64,000 nucleotides of DNA, taken from positions 558,001 through 622,000 of the forward strand of contig NZ_JARGZF010000002.1 of NCBI RefSeq assembly GCF_029222705.1, written 5' to 3'. A program made the translations under genes and the position numbers. This DNA comes from Knoellia sp. p5-6-4. GTDB taxonomy: Bacteria > Actinomycetota > Actinomycetes > Actinomycetales > Dermatophilaceae. Of the stretch, positions 57,267-64,000 are shown one piece after another. The notes beneath the pieces were generated by a model. That model searched no databases. It saw only the letters and a list, made by a program, of their open reading frames with translations, and had not been told where the DNA came from. The stretch's first letter is position 1. Each line of letters starts with the position of its first letter.

Positions 57267-58634
57267 TCAGGCCTTGTCGGCCGCACCCTCGGAGGCCTCG
57301 TCGGCACCCTCGGGCTGCTCGCCCTCGGCCGGCTCGGCGAGGTCCTCGGCCACGTGCTCGAGGCCCGGACGCTCGTTGAGCTCGTTCAGGTCGACGGTGT
57401 TGCCGTCGCTGTCGACGATCGTGACCTTCTCCAGGACCGCGGCAAGGGCCTTGCGACGGGCCACCTCGGCGACCATCGCGGGCACCTGGCCCTGCTGGTC
57501 GATCGCCTGGGCGAACTGGTTCGGGTCCATGCCGTACTGCTGCGCCGACATCACGAGGTACTCGATGAGCTCGGGCTGCTCGACGGAGACCTCCTCGGCC
57601 TCGGCGATGGCGTCGAGCAGGAACTGGGTCTTGAGGGCCTTGCGGGTGTTCTCCTCGACCTCAGCGCGGTGCTCGTCGTCCTCGAGGCGGTCCTCGTTCT
57701 CGAGGTGGGCGCGCACCTCGGCCTCGACGATGGAGTCGGGCACGGGGATCTCGACGGTCTCGAGGAGGTGCTCGAGCACCTTGTCGCGGGCCTGGACGCC
57801 CTGCTCGAACTTCTTCGCACGCTCGGCCTGCTTGATGACGTCGGCCTTGAGCTCGTCGAGGGTGTCGAACTCCGAGGCCAGCTGCGCGAAGTCGTCGTCG
57901 AGCTCGGGCAGCTCGCGGACCTTGACCGACTGCACGGTCACGGTGACGTCGGCGTCCTCGCCCTCGCGGTCGCCGCCGGCGAGCGGGGCGCTGAAGGACT
58001 TGGTCTCGCCGGCGGACATGCCGACGAGGGCCTCGTCCATGCCGTCGAGCATGTTGCCGGAGCCGACCTCGTAGGAGATGCCGGTGACGGCGTCGATCTC
58101 CTCGTCGCCGATCTTGGCGTCGAGGTCGATGGAGACGAAGTCGCCGGTCTCGACGGCGCGGTCGACACCCTTGAGGGTGCCGAAGCGCTCACGCAGCGAC
58201 GTGAGGCGCTCCTCGATGTCCTCGTCGGCGACCTCGACCTTGTCGACCTCGTGCTTCATGCTCGCGTAGTCGGGCAGGGTGATCTCGGGGCGGACGTCCA
58301 CCTCGACGGTGAACTTCAGCTCCTGGCCGTCCTCGGCCGGCACCTCGGTGACGTCGACCTCGGGCTGCCCGATCGGCCGCACGCTGTTCTCCTCGACGGC
58401 CTGGCCGTAGAACTGCGGAAGCGCCTCGTTGACGGCCTCCTGCAGCACGGCGCCGCGGCCGACGCGCTGGTCGATGATGCGGGCGGGGACCTTGCCCTTG
58501 CGGAAGCCGGGGACCTGGATCTGGGAGCCGATGGTCTTGTACGCCGCGTCGAGGCTCGGCTTGAGCTCCTCGAACGGGACCTCCACGGTCAGCTTGACCC
58601 GGGTCGGGTTGAGGGTCTCGACGGCACTCTTCAC
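57267..58634 (-). CDS. tig: Trigger factor (ribosome-associated chaperone/PPIase)
   Basis: Predicted 455 residues. N-terminal ribosome-binding domain with the GFRKGKVPARII signature near residue 40, an FKBP-type PPIase domain (ETGDFVSIDLDAKIGDEEI ... VGMSAGETKSFSAPL), a helical C-terminal arm, and an acidic tail. The GTG at 58634 begins the family N-terminus (VKSAVETLNPTRVKLTVEVP). In many relatives tig directly precedes clpP1P2; here three genes separate them. Confidence 0.96.
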   Translation of the reverse strand: MKSAVETLNPTRVKLTVEVPFEELKPSLDAAYKTIGSQIQVPGFRKGKVPARIIDQRVGRGAVLQEAVNEALPQFYGQAVEENSVRPIGQPEVDVTEVPAEDGQELKFTVEVDVRPEITLPDYASMKHEVDKVEVADEDIEERLTSLRERFGTLKGVDRAVETGDFVSIDLDAKIGDEEIDAVTGISYEVGSGNMLDGMDEALVGMSAGETKSFSAPLAGGDREGEDADVTVTVQSVKVRELPELDDDFAQLASEFDTLDELKADVIKQAERAKKFEQGVQARDKVLEHLLETVEIPVPDSIVEAEVRAHLENEDRLEDDEHRAEVEENTRKALKTQFLLDAIAEAEEVSVEQPELIEYLVMSAQQYGMDPNQFAQAIDQQGQVPAMVAEVARRKALAAVLEKVTIVDSDGNTVDLNELNERPGLEHVAEDLAEPAEGEQPEGADEASEGAADKA

Positions 58635-58764
58635 TGCGGGGTACTCCAGGATCGTGGGTGACAGGGGATGCCGGGGCCGACGCCGGGTGCGGCGTGCTGA
58701 CCGGGCCAAAAGCACATCGTAGCCGTCCCGAGCCACAGCACCGAATGCGCCCTAGGGTGCTGAC

Positions 58765-59292
58765 ATGGACAGCAACGGCACACCGGCCCCACCAGCACCG
58801 ATCGCCGCGCTGCGCACCCTGGCCGGCGCCCTCATCAGCGCCGTCGTCATGATCGGGGTGGTCGCGTTCATGGTCCTCGGAGCGGCGGGGTACCCGCCGG
58901 TCTGGGTGGCCGCTGCCCTGGGGGTCCTGGCCGTGGCCGCGCACGCGGTGGTCGAGGTCGTCGGCTACCGGTGGCCCGCGCTGCGACCCGGCACCGCGGC
59001 CGAGGAGGCGGCGGCGGCCGGCGTCGCGGCATACCGGTCCCTCATGATGGTGCGCTTCGCCCTGTGCGAGGCGGTCGCGATCATCTCCCTCGCCGCGGCC
59101 TTCGTCGTGGAGCCGCAGACCGCCAAGACCTACCTGGTGGGGGGCACGCTCTCGCTGCTGCTCCTGCTGTGGCACGTCTGGCCGAGTGAGCGCATCACCC
59201 GGCGGCTCGAGCAGGCGCTCGACCGAGAGGGGGGCCGCTCGGGACTGGCCGACGCGCTGCAGGGCCGGCAGCCGGGCAGCGCCCTGCTCTGA
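58765..59292 (+). CDS. Membrane protein of unknown function
   Basis: Predicted 175 residues with four transmembrane segments and a polar C-terminal tail (RITRRLEQALDREGGRSG). TAGGGT (58753-58758) lies exactly 6 nt before the ATG and no ribosome-binding site is present, so it is a clear leaderless candidate. No family recognised. Confidence 0.8.
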   Translation: MDSNGTPAPPAPIAALRTLAGALISAVVMIGVVAFMVLGAAGYPPVWVAAALGVLAVAAHAVVEVVGYRWPALRPGTAAEEAAAAGVAAYRSLMMVRFALCEAVAIISLAAAFVVEPQTAKTYLVGGTLSLLLLLWHVWPSERITRRLEQALDREGGRSGLADALQGRQPGSALL

Positions 59293-59345
59293 GTGGCCCT
59301 TCCGGGGGGGTTACCGCACCGCCCCTGCGGGTCTACCGTCGGCAG

Positions 59346-59867
59346 ATGAGGCTGTTCAAGCGGGCGGCCACGACGTCTGTCGCGCCCGACCAGGAGGACC
59401 TCGTCGTGCGGCAGTACCGGTACCTGTTGCGTTCGGCGCCCACCGACGCCCTCGAGCACGTGCACCTCGAGGCGCTGGCCGAGGTGTCGTCCGACGACCG
59501 GGCCACGGTGCTCCGCACGGTGCAGGAGCAGCTGGTCGCCGGGCTGCGCCTGGAGCCCGACGACATCCCGCACCTCTCCCGCCTCGTGGTGCTCGGCGAA
59601 CGGCGCTCCCCCGGCGCGCTGCTGCGGCACTGCCCCGCCGAACCGCTGCGGCGGCTGGCCGACGCGGCCCTGCTGTCCGAGGCGGCCTTCGGCCTCCTCA
59701 CCGGGTATGCCGCGTGGGACGGGCTCGACCCGGAGCCGGCACAGGAGGAGGAGTGGCAGGCGCGCCAGCATCGAAACTGGAGCGACCCGGCGGACCACCC
59801 CTATGCCTTCGGCAACAACAACGGCTACCTGGGCACAGGCGGAGGCGGTGACGGCGGAGGCGGCTGA
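59346..59867 (+). CDS. Soluble protein of unknown function with Gly-rich tail
   Basis: Predicted 173 residues. Mostly helical (ALEHVHLEALAEVSSDDRATVLRTVQEQLVAGLRL), then NGYLGTGGGGDGGGG at the end. TACCGT (59334-59339) is 6 nt before the ATG and there is no ribosome-binding site. No family recognised. Confidence 0.75.
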   Translation: MRLFKRAATTSVAPDQEDLVVRQYRYLLRSAPTDALEHVHLEALAEVSSDDRATVLRTVQEQLVAGLRLEPDDIPHLSRLVVLGERRSPGALLRHCPAEPLRRLADAALLSEAAFGLLTGYAAWDGLDPEPAQEEEWQARQHRNWSDPADHPYAFGNNNGYLGTGGGGDGGGG

Positions 59868-59912
59868 GCCGCTCGGCGGGCCGAGCCGTGCACGCCCCTT
59901 TATGTTCGGGGC

Positions 59913-61334
59913 ATGGCTGACAACACGGTCCACCACACCTGGGACGTCATCGTCATCGGCGCCGGACCCGTCGGAGAGAACGCGGCCGACCGGGTCCGCA
60001 AGGCAGGGCTGACGGTCGCCATCGTCGAGAAGCACCTCGTCGGCGGCGAGTGCAGCTTCTACGCCTGCTCCCCCAGCAAGGCGCTGCTGCGGCCGGTGCT
60101 GGTGACGCAGGCCTCCCAGCGCGTGCAGGGCTCGAAGGGCGCCGAGGTCGACCGCGAGGGGGTGCTCGACCGCCGCGACACCTGGATCGACGGCCTGAGT
60201 GACCGGGGTGCCGTGGGCTGGCTGGAGAAGGTGGGCGTCGACCTGGTGCGCGGCTCGGGACGCCTGGTGGGTGAGCGTCGCGTGGAGGTCGACGGCCGGG
60301 TCCACGAGGCGCGGCACGCCGTCATCGTCGCCACCGGCACCGCACCGCTGGTGCCCGACCTCCCCGGCCTGCGCGACGCGAACCCCTGGACGAACCGGGA
60401 GGCCACCACCTCCCGTCGCGTCCCCGAGCGCCTGGTGGTGCTCGGCGGCGGCCCGGTGGCGTGCGAGCTCGCGGTGGTCTACGCCGCCCTCGGGTCGGCG
60501 GTCACGATCGTCGAGCAGCAGGACCGCCTGCTCGGCCGCATGGAGCCGTTCGCGTCCGAGGCCGTGTCCCAGGGCCTTCGCGACCGTGGGGTCGACGTGC
60601 GCACGGGCACGGCCGCGAGCAAGGTCTCGCGCCTCGGGCCCACCGGCGAGGTCACGGTCGAGCTCCAGCAGGGCGGCAGCCTCTCGGCCGACGAGGTCCT
60701 CGTGGCGGTCGGGCGCGTGCCCAACACCGGCGACCTCGGGCTCGACACCGTCGGTGCGCTCACCGACGACCAGGGCCACCTGCGGGTCAACGCGCGCATG
60801 GAGGTCGAGGGCGTCGCCGGCCCACGGCCGTGGCTGTATGCCGTGGGCGACGTCAACGGGATCGCCCTCCTGACCCACATGGGCAAGTACCAGGGACGCG
60901 CCTGCGGAGACCTCGTCGCGGCGCGCGCGACGGCCCGGCCCGTGGACGAGGCGTCGATGACCCCCTGGGCCGAGGACCTCGGGACCGTGCAGGTCGTCTG
61001 GACCGACCCGGAGGTGGCCGCCAGCGGCCTGACCGAGCAACAGGCCCGCGAGCGCGGCCTCCGGGTGCGGGTCGTCGACGTCCCGATGGACCAGGCCGCC
61101 GGCTCAGGGCTGCAGGCCGAGGGCTACCAGGGGCAGGCGCGCATGGTGGTCGACGAGGACGCCAGCACCATCGTCGGCGTGACGCTGGTCGGACAGGACG
61201 TCGCCGAGCTCATCCACCCGGCCACCATCGCCATCGTGGGCAGGGTGCCGCTGACGACGCTGTGGCACGCCGTGCCGGCCTTCCCGTCGATGAGCGAGAT
61301 CTGGCTGCGCCTGCTCGAGAAGTACGGGATCTGA
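59913..61334 (+). CDS. Lipoamide-dehydrogenase-like pyridine nucleotide-disulfide oxidoreductase
   Basis: Predicted 473-residue flavoprotein, a paralogue of the lpd enzyme. FAD motif VIVIGAGPVGENAADRV, redox disulfide ECSFYACSPSKALL, NAD motif VVLGGGPVACELAVVYAALG, LYAVGDVNG, and a C-terminal HAVPAFPSMSEIW in place of the usual HPTxSE. The altered ends suggest a non-E3 role such as a mycothione- or quinone-type reductase. TATGTT lies 6 nt before the ATG. Confidence 0.88.
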   Translation: MADNTVHHTWDVIVIGAGPVGENAADRVRKAGLTVAIVEKHLVGGECSFYACSPSKALLRPVLVTQASQRVQGSKGAEVDREGVLDRRDTWIDGLSDRGAVGWLEKVGVDLVRGSGRLVGERRVEVDGRVHEARHAVIVATGTAPLVPDLPGLRDANPWTNREATTSRRVPERLVVLGGGPVACELAVVYAALGSAVTIVEQQDRLLGRMEPFASEAVSQGLRDRGVDVRTGTAASKVSRLGPTGEVTVELQQGGSLSADEVLVAVGRVPNTGDLGLDTVGALTDDQGHLRVNARMEVEGVAGPRPWLYAVGDVNGIALLTHMGKYQGRACGDLVAARATARPVDEASMTPWAEDLGTVQVVWTDPEVAASGLTEQQARERGLRVRVVDVPMDQAAGSGLQAEGYQGQARMVVDEDASTIVGVTLVGQDVAELIHPATIAIVGRVPLTTLWHAVPAFPSMSEIWLRLLEKYGI

Positions 61335-61436
61335 CCTGCGCAACCGCGCGTCCGCTAAGCACCTGAAAGTCCCTTTCGCCCGGTAGCGTCCGGCGGAGGC
61401 TCCCACCGGGGCTCCGTACAGCGGAAGGTATTGACG

Positions 61437-62408
61437 ATGCGAAGAACCTCTTCCCTGCGCCTGGCCATCGTGGGGGCCGCTGCAGCGGCCGTCCTGGCCA
61501 CCGGCGCCGCTTCCGGCGCGGTGAGCGCCGCCCCGACCGGCGCAGCCTCTGCGGGCGCAGCAGCCTGCGAACCCGGCAGCACGCTGAGCACTGCTGCCCG
61601 CGTCGCCGACGGCGCCACCGCGCAGGAGCCGAAGCTCTACCCGGACAACGAGGCCAATGCCTACGGGGTCCTGCCCGACTCGGCCTACCTCGGCGACGGG
61701 AACGTCGAGGTCGAGACGGTCTTCCACTCCATCTCGGACCACCCCCTGACCGCGGCCGAGAAGCAGCGGATGACGACCATGATCAACGACCAGATGGACG
61801 TCCTCAACGCCGCGTTCTCTGGTCAGACCGCACCGGCCGCCGCGGACACCCCGTTCAGGTTCTCGCTGGCCAAGATCAACTGGGTCGTGGACCCCAGCTG
61901 GTACACCGTGGTGCCCGGCAAGAACGAGCGTGACATGAAGGCGGCCCTCCACGAAGGCGACTCCCGAACGCTCAACGTCTACTCCGCCGACATCGGCGGC
62001 GGGCTGCTCGGCTGGGCCTACTTCCCCAAGGGCTACAACAACGGCCGCGACTACATCGACGGCGTGGTGCTGCTCGACGAGTCGATGCCCGGTGGCACGG
62101 CGGGCAAGTACGCCCTCGGCGACACCCTGACGCACGAGGTCGGCCACTGGCTGATGCTGGAGCACACCTTCGCCCACGGCTGCTCGGCCTCGGGCGACTA
62201 CGTCGCCGACACCCCGAAGGAGGCCCAGCCGCAGTTCAACTGCCCGGTGGGAGCCGACACCTGCGCCGCGCCGGGCAACGACCCGATCCACAACTTCATG
62301 GACTACACGCAGGACTCGTGCATGGACATGTTCACGCGCGGCCAGGCCGAGCGGATGAGCGACGCGTGGGTGGCGTTCCGCGCCAGTGGGGCCGGAAGCA
62401 AGGGCTGA
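61437..62408 (+). CDS. Secreted M43 (pappalysin-like) zinc metalloprotease
   Basis: Predicted 323-residue exported protease. Signal peptide (1-35), then a pro-like segment, then the catalytic domain with the extended zinc motif HEVGHWLMLEHTFAHGC and the Met-turn region NFMDYTQDSCMDMFTRGQAERM. Cysteines near the end (CSASGDY, FNCPVGADTC) suggest disulfides. The ATG at 61437 has GGAAGG upstream. Followed by a perfect terminator. Confidence 0.88.
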   Translation: MRRTSSLRLAIVGAAAAAVLATGAASGAVSAAPTGAASAGAAACEPGSTLSTAARVADGATAQEPKLYPDNEANAYGVLPDSAYLGDGNVEVETVFHSISDHPLTAAEKQRMTTMINDQMDVLNAAFSGQTAPAAADTPFRFSLAKINWVVDPSWYTVVPGKNERDMKAALHEGDSRTLNVYSADIGGGLLGWAYFPKGYNNGRDYIDGVVLLDESMPGGTAGKYALGDTLTHEVGHWLMLEHTFAHGCSASGDYVADTPKEAQPQFNCPVGADTCAAPGNDPIHNFMDYTQDSCMDMFTRGQAERMSDAWVAFRASGAGSKG

Positions 62409-62422
62409 GAGCCTTCCACGTT

Positions 62423-62462
62423 CGAGGTGGAAACGCCGAGGGAACCCGGCGTTTCCACCTCG
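62423..62462. terminator. Terminator hairpin
   Basis: Perfect 16-bp stem CGAGGTGGAAACGCCG / CGGCGTTTCCACCTCG, 8-nt loop, just after the M43 protease gene and before the convergent tRNA-Pro. Confidence 0.85.
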
Positions 62463-62475
62463 AGGCACGATGTGG

Positions 62476-62552
62476 TGGTCGGGGTAGCCGGATTTGAACC
62501 GGCGGCCTTCCGCTCCCAAAGCGGACGCGCTACCAACCTGCGCCATACCCCG
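62476..62552 (-). tRNA. tRNA-Pro (anticodon TGG)
   Basis: 77-nt cloverleaf on the minus strand: acceptor CGGGGTA/TACCCCG, anticodon arm TCCGC-TTTGGGA-GCGGA giving anticodon UGG, T arm GCCGG-TTCAAAT-CCGGC, and encoded CCA. Confidence 0.97.
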
Positions 62553-62634
62553 TTCCCGGCGAGCCGATTTCAGCACTCGCGAGAGCGGGCATTAGGCTAG
62601 CGCCTCGGATCCTCGGCCCCCGGCCGGGGTCCAC

Positions 62635-62708
62635 GCGGGTGTAGCTCAATGGTAGAGCCCCAGTCTTCCAAACTGGCTACGCGAGTTCGATTCTCGTCAC
62701 CCGCTCCA
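62635..62708 (+). tRNA. tRNA-Gly (anticodon TCC)
   Basis: 74-nt cloverleaf: acceptor GCGGGTG with CACCCGC, D arm TAGCTCAATGGTAGAGC, anticodon arm CCAGT-CTTCCAA-ACTGG giving UCC, T arm GCGAG-TTCGATT-CTCGT, and encoded CCA. It borders the integrated element. Confidence 0.97.
62680..62708 (+). other. Probable attachment site (attL) in the 3' end of tRNA-Gly
   Basis: An integrase-like gene begins 115 nt to the right and is transcribed toward this tRNA, the usual arrangement when a tyrosine recombinase has used the tRNA 3' end. The exact core cannot be fixed without the other end of the element. Confidence 0.5.
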
Positions 62709-62711
62709 CCC

Positions 62712-62754
62712 ACGAAGCCGCAGGTCAGGGCCCTCCCCCGACCTGCGGCTTCGT
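62712..62754. terminator. Terminator hairpin after tRNA-Gly
   Basis: Perfect 15-bp stem ACGAAGCCGCAGGTC / GACCTGCGGCTTCGT with a 13-nt loop, followed by CGTTCTCC. It starts 4 nt after the tRNA. Confidence 0.8.
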
Positions 62755-62780
62755 CGTTCTCCGTTGCCTGACCACGGCGG

Positions 62781-62799
62781 CGTGCCCACTACGTGCCCA
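62781..62799. repeat. Direct repeat CGTGCCCA, candidate integrase arm sites
   Basis: CGTGCCCA at 62781-62788 and 62792-62799, an 11-bp period, between the attachment site and the integrase gene. That is where arm-type sites of tyrosine integrases usually lie. Confidence 0.5.
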
Positions 62800-62822
62800 A
62801 TCCGCAACGGTTCCTCGGGCGA

Positions 62823-64000
62823 TCACGAGGCCCTGTCGGACTCATCGACGAGGTCCTCAACTCGCTCCACGAGCAGGTTCAGGGCGTCTGCGATGACCCG
62901 GTCCCGATCTGCGGTGCGGTGCTGGTAGATCAGCGCGGCCCGCATGCTCGAGTGGCCCATCCGCCCCATGAGCTCGCGTGTCGAGGCGCCCGTGGCAGCG
63001 GCCAGGTGGTTCCCGGTGTGGCGGAAGTCGTGGAAGTGGACCGCTTCCGAGATGTCAGCCTCGACGCGGGCCCGCTTCCAGCCCTGGGAGAAGTGGCTGC
63101 GGCGCGGGGACGAGCCCTTCGGCCCCACGAACAACCGGCCGTCATCTCCCGGTTCGGCGTAACGCTGGAGGTGGTCGACCAGCTCGTCAGCGACCCACCG
63201 AGGCAGTGCGACGGTTCGCGTTCCGGCGGCTGTCTTGGGTGCCTTCACGACCAGCGACCCATTGACCTCGGCCACCGCACGTCGGACGTGCAGCCGCGCC
63301 CCAGCCAGGTCGAGATCCGCCCGGGTCAGTCCCAGGAGCTCGCCGTAACGAAGGGATCCGAAGACGGCCAGGAGCACCATGGCCCGGTAGCGATGCTCGA
63401 TGACGCCAGCGAGGCGAAAGACCTCGTCAAGCGCGAGCACAGGCCGTTCGGGTGTCCGGTCAACGCTCGCTCCCTTGATCCGGCACGGATTCCGCACGAT
63501 GACCTCGTCGTCGACGGCCGTGGCGAAGATGGATCGCACCAACCGATAGGCCTTCGACGTCGTGCTCTGACCCAGTCCGCCATCGATGAGCCCCTGTCTC
63601 CAACCGCGGATCGGCGGACAGGTGCGCTTGGCGCCGCCCGGAACCAGTTCCAGCACAAGGGCATGCAGCTGGTTGACCTTGTACGTGTGCTCCTGCCCGA
63701 TGGCACGGTGCCGGTCGACCAGGATCCGCAGCACCTCCCGCTGCGCGTCGGGGACCACCGGCCGCAGCCCGGTCATCCGGGTGCCGACCAAGGCGACCGA
63801 GTGGGCGTCCGTGGCGTCGGCCTTGCGGCCCTGCCCGGTGGCGAACACCCGGGCGCGGGCCGACAGGGCCGGCGGCACATCGACGACTTGCTCACCTGCA
63901 GCGATGAGCCGGTTCGCGACATGCCGGCCGATCCCGTTGCAGCCCTCGACCGCCCACGTCCGCTCCGGCCACGCCTGGACGTGGGCGAGCATTGCCGCGA
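62823..64000 (-). CDS. Chimeric IS110-type transposase / tyrosine recombinase (5' end beyond window)
   Basis: One uninterrupted frame. The visible N-terminal 120 residues are an IS110-family DEDD domain (RTWAVEGCNGIGRHVANRL; KADATDAHSVAL with the DxxDA pair; RHRAIGQEHTYKVNQLHALVLELVPGG). From about residue 127 it is a tyrosine recombinase (RGWRQGL, SKAYRLVRSIFATAVDDEVI) with catalytic Arg in SLRYGELL, Lys in VVKAPKT, H-x-x-R in HDFRH, His in MGH and Tyr in LIYQH. The integrase N-terminal arm domain and the IS110 C-terminal domain are missing. The junction is near 63611-63640. Residues are counted from an internal ATG at 63992; the frame continues past the window edge with no stop. Confidence 0.8.
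   Translation of the reverse strand, partial: AAMLAHVQAWPERTWAVEGCNGIGRHVANRLIAAGEQVVDVPPALSARARVFATGQGRKADATDAHSVALVGTRMTGLRPVVPDAQREVLRILVDRHRAIGQEHTYKVNQLHALVLELVPGGAKRTCPPIRGWRQGLIDGGLGQSTTSKAYRLVRSIFATAVDDEVIVRNPCRIKGASVDRTPERPVLALDEVFRLAGVIEHRYRAMVLLAVFGSLRYGELLGLTRADLDLAGARLHVRRAVAEVNGSLVVKAPKTAAGTRTVALPRWVADELVDHLQRYAEPGDDGRLFVGPKGSSPRRSHFSQGWKRARVEADISEAVHFHDFRHTGNHLAAATGASTRELMGRMGHSSMRAALIYQHRTADRDRVIADALNLLVERVEDLVDESDRAS

Larger units (their letters stand above)
62709..64000. mobile_element. Left end of an integrated element next to tRNA-Gly
   Basis: Contains arm-like direct repeats, a tyrosine-recombinase gene and IS110-type sequence, and continues beyond the window. The core chromosome with its tightly packed genes stops at the tRNA. 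Confidence 0.6.

Noticed and set aside
62823-63620. Annotating the recombinase alone as a complete integrase gene
   Set aside because: There is no start codon with a ribosome-binding site at the junction, and the arm-binding N-terminal domain is missing. The open frame continues into IS110 sequence.

Overview
The window is chromosomal DNA of a high-GC actinobacterium. Supporting signs are heavy use of GTG starts, 4-bp GTGA/ATGA gene overlaps, an ileS T-box with a very short stem I, paired clpP genes, a DUF4233-ndk pair and many genes that look leaderless. A member of Micrococcales close to Intrasporangiaceae is my best guess from gene content, at low confidence. Almost all of the window is core chromosome. 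Only the last 1.3 kb is clearly mobile.

Layout. 1-2.75 kb: the 5' part of a phenylacetyl-CoA epoxidase operon (paaABCD plus the first codons of paaE), read leftwards from a promoter carrying two identical palindromes. 2.8-8.5 kb: a His-tailed acetyltransferase with azlCD, a membrane acyltransferase, a secreted metalloprotease, and dapB with a small membrane protein. 8.6-17.2 kb: a secreted nuclease, a ferredoxin-reductase-like flavoprotein, pnp, rpsO and an M16 peptidase. 17.2-25.9 kb: an XRE regulator, lpd with an acetyltransferase, the mreBCD-mrdA cell-wall elongation operon, an SRPBCC protein and a short-chain dehydrogenase. 25.9-36.3 kb: a MarR regulator with a divergent efflux pump, ndk-DUF4233-L7/L12-like, a cation transporter with an alcohol dehydrogenase, two tandem 45-46-residue basic proteins, then folC and ileS behind a T-box. 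36.3-45 kb: a D-lactate/glycolate-type oxidase, a P-type ATPase, a NUDIX-like protein, an acyltransferase, valS and an overlapping cysteine-peptidase-like gene. 45-49.3 kb: a tightly overlapped MoxR/DUF58/DUF4129 membrane cluster. 49.3-58.6 kb: the protein quality-control region (clpX, clpP1, clpP2, tig), broken up by a TerC-family transporter behind a yybP-ykoY manganese riboswitch, a small secreted protein, and a LacI regulator divergent from an MFS pump. 58.7-62.4 kb: two small unknown genes, a second lipoamide-dehydrogenase-like enzyme and a secreted M43 metalloprotease. 62.4-64 kb: tRNA-Pro, tRNA-Gly and the left end of an integrated element.

Regulation is unusually legible here: a T-box, a riboswitch, two probable ClgR boxes shared by clpX and clpP1P2, tandem LacI operators, a MarR-type palindrome, a paired palindrome at the paa promoter and about ten strong hairpin terminators.

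The most unusual gene is at the right edge. It is one open frame that begins as an IS110-type DEDD transposase and ends as a tyrosine recombinase with its catalytic residues intact. It sits beside a tRNA-Gly gene that probably served as the attachment site. The frame runs off the window, so its true start is not visible.
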